Notes under the pieces: generated by a model
What the model saw: only the letters and a program-made list of their open reading frames with translations
What the model was told of the DNA's origin: nothing
Databases searched by the model: none
Made by a program: the position numbers and the translations under genes
Part shown: positions 35,279 through 42,374 of the stretch, in pieces
Layout: the number at the start of each line of letters is the position of its first letter
Numbering within the stretch: position 1 is the first letter of the stretch
Source: Kaistia geumhonensis
GTDB taxonomy: Bacteria; Pseudomonadota; Alphaproteobacteria; Rhizobiales; Kaistiaceae
Length of the DNA stretch: 64,000 nt
Direction: 5' to 3'
Assembly: GCF_030815145.1 (NCBI RefSeq)
Contig: NZ_JAUSWJ010000001.1
Span: 1,054,001 to 1,118,000, forward strand

Positions 35279-36315
35279 ACTCGCCCGGTCGAGCGCGTCG
35301 GCCGCGGCGCGCGATGCACGGCCGTCACATTGTCGAGAAACTGCCGCGTGGCCGACTGCCAGGAGTTCTGCAGCGCCACCTCGCGGCAGCGTTCGCGCGA
35401 GATCGACAGCGCCGCGATCGCCGCTGTCCGGAGATCGTTGTCGAGCACGCCGGCGCCCGAATTGCCGACGACGTCGCGCGGGCCGGCGACCGGATAGGCC
35501 GCGACAGGCAGGCCGGAGGCCATCGCCTCCAGCATCACCACGCCGAACGTGTCGGTGCGGCTGGGGAAGACGAAGCAGTCGGCGGCGGAATAGATGTCCG
35601 CGAGCTCGGACCCGACGCGCGTTCCGAGGAAGGCCACCTCGGGATGGGCGCGGCGCAGCGTCTCGAGTTCGGGGCCGTCGCCGACCACCACCTTGCTGCC
35701 GGGGAGGTCGAGAGCGAGGAAGGCGCCGATGTTCTTCTCGACCGCGACGCGGCCGACATAGAGATAGATCGGGCGAGGTAGATCGAGCACGGCCGGATTG
35801 CGGCCCGGCCGGAAGAGATCGGCGTCGACGCCGCGCGACCAGCGCATCAGGTTGCGGAACCCCCGCTCCTGAAGCTCGAGCTCGATCGAGCGGGTCGAGA
35901 CCATGCAGCCGGCGCCGGCATTGTGGAAACCGCGCAGCATGGCATAGCTCCAGCCGACCGGGATCGGCAGCCGCGCGGCGAGATATTCCGGGAAGCGCGT
36001 ATGATAGCTGGTCGTGAACAGGCGCCGGTTGCGCAGGCACCAGCGCCGCACGGCGAAGCCGATCGGCCCTTCCGTCGCGATGTGGACATGGTCGGGGTCG
36101 ATCGCGTCGAGCCGTCGGCCGATGCTGCCTGGCAGGGCCACCGTCAGGCGGATCTCCGGATAGGTCGGGCACGGCACGGTGGCGAAGCCGTCCGGCGTCA
36201 GCATGACCGGCTCGACGCCGAATTCCGGCAGATGACGGGCGAGGCGTTCCAGCGTCCGCACGACCCCGTTGATCTGCGGGTGCCAGGCGTCGCTCGCGAT
36301 GAGGAGCCGGCTCAT
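35209..36315 (-). CDS. GT4 glycosyltransferase, Agt-like (probable glycolipid synthesis)
   Basis: A 368-residue GT-B glycosyltransferase. The N-terminal acceptor part has DAWHPQINGVVRTLERLA and FTTSYHTRFPEYLAARLP; the donor part has YLYVGRVAVEKNIGAFL and FPSRTDTFGVVMLEAMASG (E-x7-E-like motif). Its ATG overlaps the metallophosphoesterase stop by 4 bases, so the two are translationally coupled. Agt glycosyltransferases next to PlcP make glycosyl-diacylglycerols during phosphate starvation in Agrobacterium and marine bacteria; I infer the same here. The last ~45 residues (Pro/Arg/Thr-rich) are read from the opposite strand of the AraC-family gene and look unlike the family. Confidence 0.83.
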   Translation of the reverse strand: MSRLLIASDAWHPQINGVVRTLERLARHLPEFGVEPVMLTPDGFATVPCPTYPEIRLTVALPGSIGRRLDAIDPDHVHIATEGPIGFAVRRWCLRNRRLFTTSYHTRFPEYLAARLPIPVGWSYAMLRGFHNAGAGCMVSTRSIELELQERGFRNLMRWSRGVDADLFRPGRNPAVLDLPRPIYLYVGRVAVEKNIGAFLALDLPGSKVVVGDGPELETLRRAHPEVAFLGTRVGSELADIYSAADCFVFPSRTDTFGVVMLEAMASGLPVAAYPVAGPRDVVGNSGAGVLDNDLRTAAIAALSISRERCREVALQNSWQSATRQFLDNVTAVHRAPRPTRSTGRVQSRTGTQTSHPPRPVTGSKSSP

Positions 36316-37121
36316 GCCGCTACCTGATCGACCTTCGCGTCATTGTCCACGACGACCGCCGCATCCTTCGCGATCGTCGACCAGCGCAGGATCTCGAGCC
36401 GTCCGTCGTGATGCTCGGCGATGGCGGTGCAACTCTCCACCCAGTCGCCGGTGTTGATGTAGCGGATGCCGAACTGGTCGTGCAGCGCGGCATGGTGGAT
36501 GTGGCCGCAGACGACCCCGTCGGCGCCGACCCGCTTCGCCTCGCTCACCAGCGCCTTCTCGAAGGCGCCGATGAAGCTGACCGCGTTCTTGACCTTGAGC
36601 TTCGCCCAGGCCGACAGCGACCAGTAGTCAAACCCGAGTTTTCGTCGAATTTTATTGAGAATTGTATTGAGACCGAGCGCCAGAACATACGCGCCGTCCC
36701 CCAGGAAGGCGAGCCAGCGCGCGTGGCGCACGACCACGTCGAACTGATCGCCATGGATGACGAGCAGCCGTTTCCCGTCCGCCGTCTCGTGGACGATGCT
36801 GTCGACCACCTCGATGCCGCCGAGCTGCGTGCCGAGATAATCGCGGAGGAATTCGTCATGGTTGCCAGGCAGATAGACGAGCCGGGCGCCCTTGCGGCCC
36901 TTGCGCAGCAGCTTCTGCACCACGTCGTTGTGCGACTGCGGCCAGTACCAGCTCTTCTTGAGACGCCATCCATCGACGATGTCGCCGACAAGGAAGATCG
37001 TCTCGGCGTCGTGGTATTTCAGGAAGTCGAGCAGAAGATCGACCTGGCTGCCACGCGTGCCGAGGTGAATATCCGACAGAAACAACGTCCGCAGATGACG
37101 GGGAGCAACCGCGATCGACAT
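36312..37121 (-). CDS. PlcP-like metallophosphoesterase (UDP-2,3-diacylglucosamine pyrophosphatase-like)
   Basis: A 269-residue calcineurin-like phosphoesterase with all metal motifs: FLSDIHLGT, LVGDIVDGW, LPGNHDEFLRD, VIHGDQFD and VVCGHIHHAAL. General annotation would be LpxH-like, but the middle (SWYWPQSHNDVVQKLLRKGR, SLSAWAKLKVKNAVSFIGAF) resembles PlcP, the phospholipase C that releases diacylglycerol from phospholipids when phosphate is short. The overlapping glycosyltransferase gene supports that role, and a PHO-box-like sequence lies 55-72 bases upstream. Around residues 150-165 a run of AT-rich codons is unlike the rest of the gene. A lipid A role cannot be excluded. Confidence 0.8.
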   Translation of the reverse strand: MSIAVAPRHLRTLFLSDIHLGTRGSQVDLLLDFLKYHDAETIFLVGDIVDGWRLKKSWYWPQSHNDVVQKLLRKGRKGARLVYLPGNHDEFLRDYLGTQLGGIEVVDSIVHETADGKRLLVIHGDQFDVVVRHARWLAFLGDGAYVLALGLNTILNKIRRKLGFDYWSLSAWAKLKVKNAVSFIGAFEKALVSEAKRVGADGVVCGHIHHAALHDQFGIRYINTGDWVESCTAIAEHHDGRLEILRWSTIAKDAAVVVDNDAKVDQVAA

Positions 37122-37175
37122 GATCTTGATTCGTCCTCGGCCGATGAAGAATTAGAGATCGCTTAGCGGATGCGA

Positions 37176-37193
37176 ACAACAGATTTGTGACGC
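37176..37193 (-). promoter_or_regulatory. PHO-box-like sequence upstream of the plcP-like gene
   Basis: Read on the minus strand the 18 bases are GCGTCAC-AAAT-CTGTTGT, with the 7-4-7 arrangement of a PhoB site and a perfect AAAT spacer; about 5 of 7 bases match in each heptamer. It lies 55-72 bases before ATG 37121. The -10 at the expected spacing is weak (TAAGCG), so this is a candidate only. Confidence 0.5.
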
Positions 37194-37220
37194 AGCGGCC
37201 AGGCCGTCCGGCGGAACGCC

Positions 37221-37826
37221 CTAAACGAGGGTCGGCAACATGCTTACAACGAGCAGGACCGCCATGGCCACGTTGAAGATCGTCACATGGCGTTCGCTCG
37301 ACAACACCCGCGCGATCACCGTGCCGAACAGGCACCAGACCACCGTCGACGTGATCGCGGTGAGAAAGAACGCCACCGCGAGACGTCCGGCGGCGACCAG
37401 CGGCGGATCGCCGGGAAGCACGTAGAGCGCCGTCGCCCCCACCGCCATGATCCAGGCCTTCGGATTGACCCACTGGAAAAGCGCGGCCGAAAGGAAACTC
37501 ATGGGCCGGCCGACCTTCACGCCCGCGGCATCGACCCGCCCCGCCCGGGCAAGCTTGACGGCGAGCCAGCAGAGATAGGCGAAGGCCACCCAGGTCAGGA
37601 CGCGATGCAGCATGGGCTCGGCGAGCAAGAAGCCTCCCAGCCCGAGCGCCACCGCGAGCACCATCACCGGAAAGCCGAAACTGATGCCGAGGCAATGCGG
37701 GATCGAGCGGACGAAACCGAAATTCGCGCCCGAAATCATCAGCATCATGTTGTTGGGCCCGGGGGTGAACGCCGTGACCGCGGCAAAGCCGAGAATGGCC
37801 AGCCAGGTATCGAGATGCGTCTGCAA
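37221..37826 (-). CDS. LysE-family amino-acid exporter
   Basis: A 201-residue inner-membrane protein of the LysE/RhtB export family with about six helices. The family motif is near the N-terminus (AFTPGPNNMMLMISGANFG), and FQWVNPKAWIMAVGA is a second conserved piece. It probably exports an amino acid or a derivative; substrate cannot be told. It is divergent from the FAH gene across 203 bases, and its stop is about 30 bases from the PHO-box-like site of the following minus-strand gene. Confidence 0.9.
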   Translation of the reverse strand: MQTHLDTWLAILGFAAVTAFTPGPNNMMLMISGANFGFVRSIPHCLGISFGFPVMVLAVALGLGGFLLAEPMLHRVLTWVAFAYLCWLAVKLARAGRVDAAGVKVGRPMSFLSAALFQWVNPKAWIMAVGATALYVLPGDPPLVAAGRLAVAFFLTAITSTVVWCLFGTVIARVLSSERHVTIFNVAMAVLLVVSMLPTLV

Positions 37827-38029
37827 GCGGGCCTCCGGCGGAACACTCCGGCCTCATCGCCCTCCGGAGCCGGTCTTCGTTCGCATGGCGCCGTCTCGCG
37901 GTCAACGAAGGGAATGAGCGCCCATCTGTTCCGCCAGGGCAACAATCCATTGCTGAATGAACGCTTCACGCCGCTTGCATCCCCCCAGACGCTCGCCCAT
38001 GATCGCCGCCGCCAACACGGAGAATAACG

Positions 38030-38878
38030 ATGAAACTCCTACGCTTCGGCGCCGCGAGCGCGGAGAAGCCGGGCCTTCTCGACAAGGACGGCACGATCCG
38101 CGACCTCTCGGGCGTCGTCTCGGACATTACCCCGGAAACGCTCAAGAACGGTGCGATCGCCAAGATCGCCGCGATCGATCCCGCCACGCTTCCCGCCGTC
38201 GAGGCCGGCGTGCGCCTCGGCCCGATCGTCAACGGCGTCAGGAACTTCATCGCGGTCGGCCTCAACTATGTCGACCATGCGCATGAGACGGGCTCGCCGA
38301 TCCCCTCCGAGCCGATCCTGTTCAACAAGGCGCCGAACTGCATCGTCGGCCCCAACGACACCGTCATCATCCCGAAGAACTCGCAGAAGACCGACTGGGA
38401 AGTCGAACTCGCGATCGTGATCGGCAAGACGGCGAGCTATATCAGCGAAGCCGAGGCGATCGACCACATCGCCGGCTATGCCGTCTGCCACGACGTGTCC
38501 GAGCGTCATTTCCAGACCGAGCGCGGCGGCCAGTGGATGAAGGGCAAGGGCTCGCCCACCTTCGGACCGCTCGGCCCGTGGCTGGTCACGCCGGACGAGG
38601 TCGCCGATGTGCAGAACCTCGACATGTTCCTCGACCTCAACGGCACGCGCGTCCAGACCGGCAACACGAAGACCATGATCTTCGGCGTCGCCCATCTGGT
38701 GTCCTATATCAGCCAGTTCCTGCAGCTCGATCCCGGCGACGTGATCACCACCGGCACGCCGCCCGGCGTCGGCATGGGCATGAAGCCGCCAAAGTTCCTG
38801 AAGGACGGAGATCAGGTCCGCCTCGGCATCGCCGGCCTCGGCGAGCAGCAGCAGACCTTCCGCGCCTGGTCGGCCTGA
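38030..38878 (+). CDS. Fumarylacetoacetate hydrolase-family protein
   Basis: A 282-residue FAH-fold hydrolase. It has VGLNYVDHAHETG, the metal-binding region DWEVELAIVIGKTA (E-x-E), VCHDVSERHFQTERGGQW and ITTGTPPGVGMGMKPP. Proteins this similar (start MKLLRFG, end LGEQQQ) include the 2,4-diketo-3-deoxy-L-fuconate or rhamnonate hydrolases of non-phosphorylative sugar breakdown, so I favour a sugar-acid role over aromatic breakdown. The neighbouring lactonase and DHDPS-like genes fit. It is convergent with the lactonase gene, and a GC stem-loop lies between them. Confidence 0.88.
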   Translation: MKLLRFGAASAEKPGLLDKDGTIRDLSGVVSDITPETLKNGAIAKIAAIDPATLPAVEAGVRLGPIVNGVRNFIAVGLNYVDHAHETGSPIPSEPILFNKAPNCIVGPNDTVIIPKNSQKTDWEVELAIVIGKTASYISEAEAIDHIAGYAVCHDVSERHFQTERGGQWMKGKGSPTFGPLGPWLVTPDEVADVQNLDMFLDLNGTRVQTGNTKTMIFGVAHLVSYISQFLQLDPGDVITTGTPPGVGMGMKPPKFLKDGDQVRLGIAGLGEQQQTFRAWSA

Positions 38879-38902
38879 CCGGCGCAGACCGCGCGAGCAA
38901 AA

Positions 38903-38936
38903 GCCCGCCGCTCCGGCAGATCCCGGGGCGGCGGGC
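38903..38936. terminator. Stem-loop between convergent FAH and lactonase genes
   Basis: Twelve-base arms (GCCCGCCGCTCC / GGGGCGGCGGGC, one mismatch) with a ten-base loop. On the minus strand TTTTGC follows, so it best serves the lactonase transcript; on the plus strand only ATTCT follows. Confidence 0.65.
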
Positions 38937-38952
38937 ATTCTCGTGCAGGCGC

Positions 38953-39834
38953 TCAGGCGCCGCGGAAGCGCCAGGCGGGAACGCCGGCGACGAAGGAACG
39001 GCCGACGAAGACACTGCCCGTCAGCGGATAGCGCGCCAGTTCTTCCGCGGTGCGGCCGTCGCGATTGCTGGTCACGAAGAGAGTGCGCCCATCCGGGCCG
39101 CCGAAGCAGGGCATGCTGATCGAGGCCGGGATTTCGAAGCTCTCGACGAGCTGGCCTTCTGCCGACCAGCGGTTCAGCTTGCCAGCCGAGATTCCAGCGC
39201 TCCAGTAATAGCCGTAGACGTCCGTCGCGCCGCCGTCCGGCCGTCCTATGGCGTCGTCCGGCTCGGCGATGCGCGTGCGATCCGAGATCGCGCCGGTATC
39301 GGGATCAAAGGTCCAGCGGTCGATCCAGACGCCACGCGTGTCGGTATGGAACATGGTGCGGCCGTCGGCCGTCCAGGCGAGGCCGTTCGAGGCCTTGATG
39401 CCGTCGACCTTCACCTCGACATTTCCCGACGCATCGATGCGATAGAGCACGGCGATCGCCGCCTTGTCGGGCGCATTGTTGATGCCTCCGACCCAGAAGG
39501 CGCCGTCCGGCCCGACCTTGCCGTCATTGAGGCGCACGGTCGGCAGGTCGGCCCCGACGGTCGCAAGCGTCGTCCGCTCGCCGGTCGCGGGGTCGAAGAG
39601 GATGATGCTGTCCTTGAGCGCCACGACGAAACGGCCGCTTTCGCAAAGGCCGTATGAGGCGACGATCTCCGGAAAGCGCCAGATATGCTCCTCGCCCGAC
39701 TTCAGGTCGACGGCATGGATCTCGCCATCGAGGATGTTGCAGAAAAGAAGCCGGTCGGTGCGGTCGTCATAGACAGGGCATTCCGCCAGCCTGTGCAGCG
39801 TCGGGATGAGAGGTTCGAGGCCGAGGTCGTGCAT
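38953..39834 (-). CDS. SMP-30/gluconolactonase-family protein
   Basis: A 293-residue six-bladed propeller lactonase of the LRE/SMP-30 family, expected to open a sugar lactone. Metal-ligand candidates are Glu18 (LAECPVYDD), the Asn in KASNGLAWTADG and the Asp in GRPDGGATDVYGYYW. ATG 39834 (MHDLGLEPL) has GGAG about 11 bases upstream; longer in-frame starts are in the divergent intergenic region. It is transcribed away from the DHDPS-like gene, 124 bases apart, so they may share a control region. The reaction fits between sugar dehydrogenase and dehydratase. Confidence 0.9.
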   Translation of the reverse strand: MHDLGLEPLIPTLHRLAECPVYDDRTDRLLFCNILDGEIHAVDLKSGEEHIWRFPEIVASYGLCESGRFVVALKDSIILFDPATGERTTLATVGADLPTVRLNDGKVGPDGAFWVGGINNAPDKAAIAVLYRIDASGNVEVKVDGIKASNGLAWTADGRTMFHTDTRGVWIDRWTFDPDTGAISDRTRIAEPDDAIGRPDGGATDVYGYYWSAGISAGKLNRWSAEGQLVESFEIPASISMPCFGGPDGRTLFVTSNRDGRTAEELARYPLTGSVFVGRSFVAGVPAWRFRGA

Positions 39835-39958
39835 GGGTCGCGTCTCCGAAAGGCAGGGGGCGACCATGGCATGAAGCGGCGAGATCGTCGATGCGCGCCG
39901 ATGGTTGACGCCGGTGCGCAAGGCGGACGACAAAGGACGCCAACACGGGGACGAACGC

Positions 39959-40882
39959 ATGAAGACCGATGTCGTCGAGCCGATCGATCTCGCCCGCTCG
40001 GTGATCAGCGTCCCGCCCTTGCCGCGCGGCGCCGACGGCACGCTCGACCGCGAGGAGACGCAGAAGCTCGTCGACCATCTCGCGGCCGGCGGCGTCTCGA
40101 CCTTCCTCTTTGGCGGCAATGCCAATCTCTACAATATGAGCTTTCGCGAGTTCGGCCCCTTCCTCGATCTCATCGAGGATGTGACGCCGGAGGATGGCTG
40201 GGCGATTCCCTCGGTCGGCGCCGACTTCGGCAAGGCAACCGACCAGATCGACATGCTGCGCGAGCGCGGTTTTCCGACAGCGATGCTGCTGCCGGCCTCC
40301 TCGGCTGCGACACCGGCCGGTGTCGCCACCGGCATCCGCCGCCTTGCCGACCGATACGGTCGTCCCCTCATCGCCTATGTCCGCGCCGACGGCTATCTGG
40401 CGCCGCGCGACCTCGCGGCGCTGTTCGACGACGGCGCGGTCGCGGCGCTGAAATATGCGATCGTGCGGTCGGACCCCGCCGAGGATCCGGCGCTCACGGC
40501 GATGCTCGACGCCGCCGGTTCGGCGGAGCGGATCGTCAGCGGCATCGGCGAGCGGCCGGTCATCGCCCATCTCGGCGGTTTCGGGCTGAAGAGCTTCACC
40601 TCCGGCTCCGTGTGCATTGCGCCGCATCTCTCCACCGCCATCCTGCACGCGATGAAGGGTGGCGACATCAACGCGGCCTCGCTGCTGCGCGAGCACTTCC
40701 TGCCGCTCGAAGATCTGCGCGACGCGTATTCCCCGATCCGCGTGCTGCACGAGGCCGTCCGTCTCGCGCGTATCGCCGACACGGGGCCGCTGTCGCCCTT
40801 CCTCGCCAATATCGAGGATCCGGGTACGCTGGACGAGATCGAGCGCGCTGCCTGCCGGCTGCGCGACACGACCTTCGGCTGA
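39959..40882 (+). CDS. DHDPS/N-acetylneuraminate lyase-family protein
   Basis: A 307-residue class I aldolase or dehydratase of the DapA/NanA superfamily. The Schiff-base lysine is in VAALKYAIVRS. The usual GTTGE motif is replaced by LFGGNANLYNMSF, which is outside biosynthetic DapA. Family members of this kind act on 2-keto-3-deoxy sugar acids. ATG 39959 (MKTDVVEPIDL) has GGGGACG before it; the in-frame ATG at 39905 overlaps the control region. It is followed after 232 bases by an ABC importer for a sugar, which suggests one catabolic unit. The precise substrate is not readable. Confidence 0.87.
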   Translation: MKTDVVEPIDLARSVISVPPLPRGADGTLDREETQKLVDHLAAGGVSTFLFGGNANLYNMSFREFGPFLDLIEDVTPEDGWAIPSVGADFGKATDQIDMLRERGFPTAMLLPASSAATPAGVATGIRRLADRYGRPLIAYVRADGYLAPRDLAALFDDGAVAALKYAIVRSDPAEDPALTAMLDAAGSAERIVSGIGERPVIAHLGGFGLKSFTSGSVCIAPHLSTAILHAMKGGDINAASLLREHFLPLEDLRDAYSPIRVLHEAVRLARIADTGPLSPFLANIEDPGTLDEIERAACRLRDTTFG

Positions 40883-40892
40883 CATCTCTTCT

Positions 40893-40931
40893 GCACCGCA
40901 GCAGATTATATCGATTTTATACTGCGGCTGC
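40893..40931. promoter_or_regulatory. Imperfect inverted repeat upstream of sugar ABC transporter
   Basis: Arms GCA-CCGCAG (to 40901) and CTGCGG-C-TGC (from 40922) flank an AT-rich centre with ATCGAT, between the DHDPS-like gene and the binding-protein gene. It may be an operator for a sugar-responsive regulator; no regulator gene lies next to it. Confidence 0.4.
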
Positions 40932-41032
40932 ACAGACATCCTGCGCCGCCATCGAGCCTGCGGCGCCATGGATTAGTGAAATCGTCCTACAATTTCGTCC
41001 CGAAATTCGGCAGAAGTCGCCTCAGCTGGGCG

Positions 41033-41061
41033 TTGCGGCTGCGCAAACCCTTCAATATGCT
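41033..41061 (+). promoter_or_regulatory. Candidate promoter of the sugar ABC transporter operon
   Basis: TTGCGG (41033-41038), a 17-base spacer and TATGCT (41056-41061), 53 bases before the binding-protein start codon. Good -10 and spacing; moderate -35. Confidence 0.5.
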
Positions 41062-41114
41062 GCCTCAACTCGGATCGCCCAAGAAAATCCGGGGTATCTT
41101 TCGGGAGGAAAAGA

Positions 41115-42197
41115 ATGACCAGGCTCATGAAGACGCTCGCGCTCGGCGCGGCGGTCTCACTCGTCGGCACCTATGCCTATGCGCAGTCGGGAACGCTGGA
41201 CAAGGCGGTCGGCGGCTACACGTTCGAGGACGCCTCCAAGGAGGCAGCCGGCACGAAGGACTTCCATTCCAAGGACGGCAAGCTCACCTTTGCCATCATC
41301 ACCCACACCGCCGGCAACGGCTTCTTCGATCCGACCTATGTCGGCGCCCAGGTCGCCGCCAACGCATTCGGCATCAACCTGATCAAGCTGGGATCGGAAG
41401 CGCCGGTCGACGACATTCCGCGCGAGATCGAAATCCTCAACCAGGTCATCAACGACCCGACCATCGACGGCATCATCATGACGACGCCGCAGTCCGGCGC
41501 CTATGACGACATCGTCAAGAAGGCCTTCGCCAACGGGATTCCCGTCGCGACGACCAACTCCTTCGATCCGAAGCTCGCCAACCGCTCGCAGATCAGCCAT
41601 ACCGGCCAGCAGTCGGCGGCCGCTGCGATCGGCGGCGAGGCGCTCGCCAAATGCGTGCTCGACTCCGGCGCCAAGGGCGGCTCGATCATCTTCCCGTCGA
41701 CCACCACGCTCGGCAACGAAGAGGTGAACCGCCGCGTCACCGCCGCCTTCGAGGCGACCGTGAAGGCGCTGAACGACGCCGGCCGGCTGAACGACTTCAA
41801 GGTCGACGCCGGACCCGAGAACATCGGCATCGACGTCAACAAGGACGACATCGTCAACTCGATCGTCTCGCTCATCGAGTCGCGCGGCGACGTTGTCGGC
41901 GGCTTCGCGGCCAACGGCTTCGTGACGCCCGCCCTCGGCGACGCCGTCGCGCAGTTGAAGCTCAACGGCAAGGTCTGCGCCTTCGGCTTCGACCTCGGAC
42001 CGAAGCAGCAGGAACAGATCCGCACCGGCGCGCTCTCCGGCTCGCTCGGCCAGCAGCCGTTCCTGCAGGGCTTCTGGCCCGTCGCGCAGCTCTATCTCCA
42101 GATCGACCGTGGCATCTCGTCCGCCAATCTCGACACGAGCGCCCAGCTCGTGACGAAGGATACGGTCGACCTGGTCGGCAAGCGCTTCGAGAACTGA
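41115..42197 (+). CDS. Sugar ABC transporter substrate-binding protein
   Basis: A 360-residue periplasmic binding protein of the type I (RbsB-like) fold. The signal peptide is MTRLMKTLALGAAVSLVGTY through AYA. The mature part has LTFAIITHTAGNGFFDPTY, IDGIIMTTPQSGAYDDIV and VGGFAANGFVTPALGDAV, typical of the pentose/hexose group. GGGAGGAA stands before ATG 41115. It is the first gene of a three-gene importer with a double-length permease and a single ATPase. A strong stem-loop follows its stop codon, which may raise its level relative to the membrane genes. Confidence 0.92.
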   Translation: MTRLMKTLALGAAVSLVGTYAYAQSGTLDKAVGGYTFEDASKEAAGTKDFHSKDGKLTFAIITHTAGNGFFDPTYVGAQVAANAFGINLIKLGSEAPVDDIPREIEILNQVINDPTIDGIIMTTPQSGAYDDIVKKAFANGIPVATTNSFDPKLANRSQISHTGQQSAAAAIGGEALAKCVLDSGAKGGSIIFPSTTTLGNEEVNRRVTAAFEATVKALNDAGRLNDFKVDAGPENIGIDVNKDDIVNSIVSLIESRGDVVGGFAANGFVTPALGDAVAQLKLNGKVCAFGFDLGPKQQEQIRTGALSGSLGQQPFLQGFWPVAQLYLQIDRGISSANLDTSAQLVTKDTVDLVGKRFEN

Positions 42198-42202
42198 GCA
42201 AA

Positions 42203-42237
42203 GACCGGCGCGCGCTGCGCGAGCAGCCGCGCCGGTC
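42203..42237 (+). other. Strong intercistronic stem-loop after binding-protein gene
   Basis: Six bases after the stop, arms GACCGGCGCG / CGCGCCGGTC enclose an inner stem GCTGC / GCAGC closed by a GCGA tetraloop, giving about 15 base pairs with one bulged C. No U-run follows, so it is unlikely to stop all transcription. Such structures protect the upstream message from 3' decay or reduce read-through. Confidence 0.7.
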
Positions 42238-42374
42238 ATTCCCGCTCCACACGACATCTCTGCCGTCCTGGTCGCCCGTCACGGTCGCCCGCGCGGCCAT
42301 GACAGGCGGCGCCCTGCCGGACGAGCCGGCCGGCGCCGCGAACCACCTGCATTTCCCACGAGCCAGAGCCCGCG

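Noticed and set aside
39959-40882. Second biosynthetic dapA
   Set aside because: The GTTGE motif is absent and the context is sugar catabolism; the true dapA is at 7794-8669.
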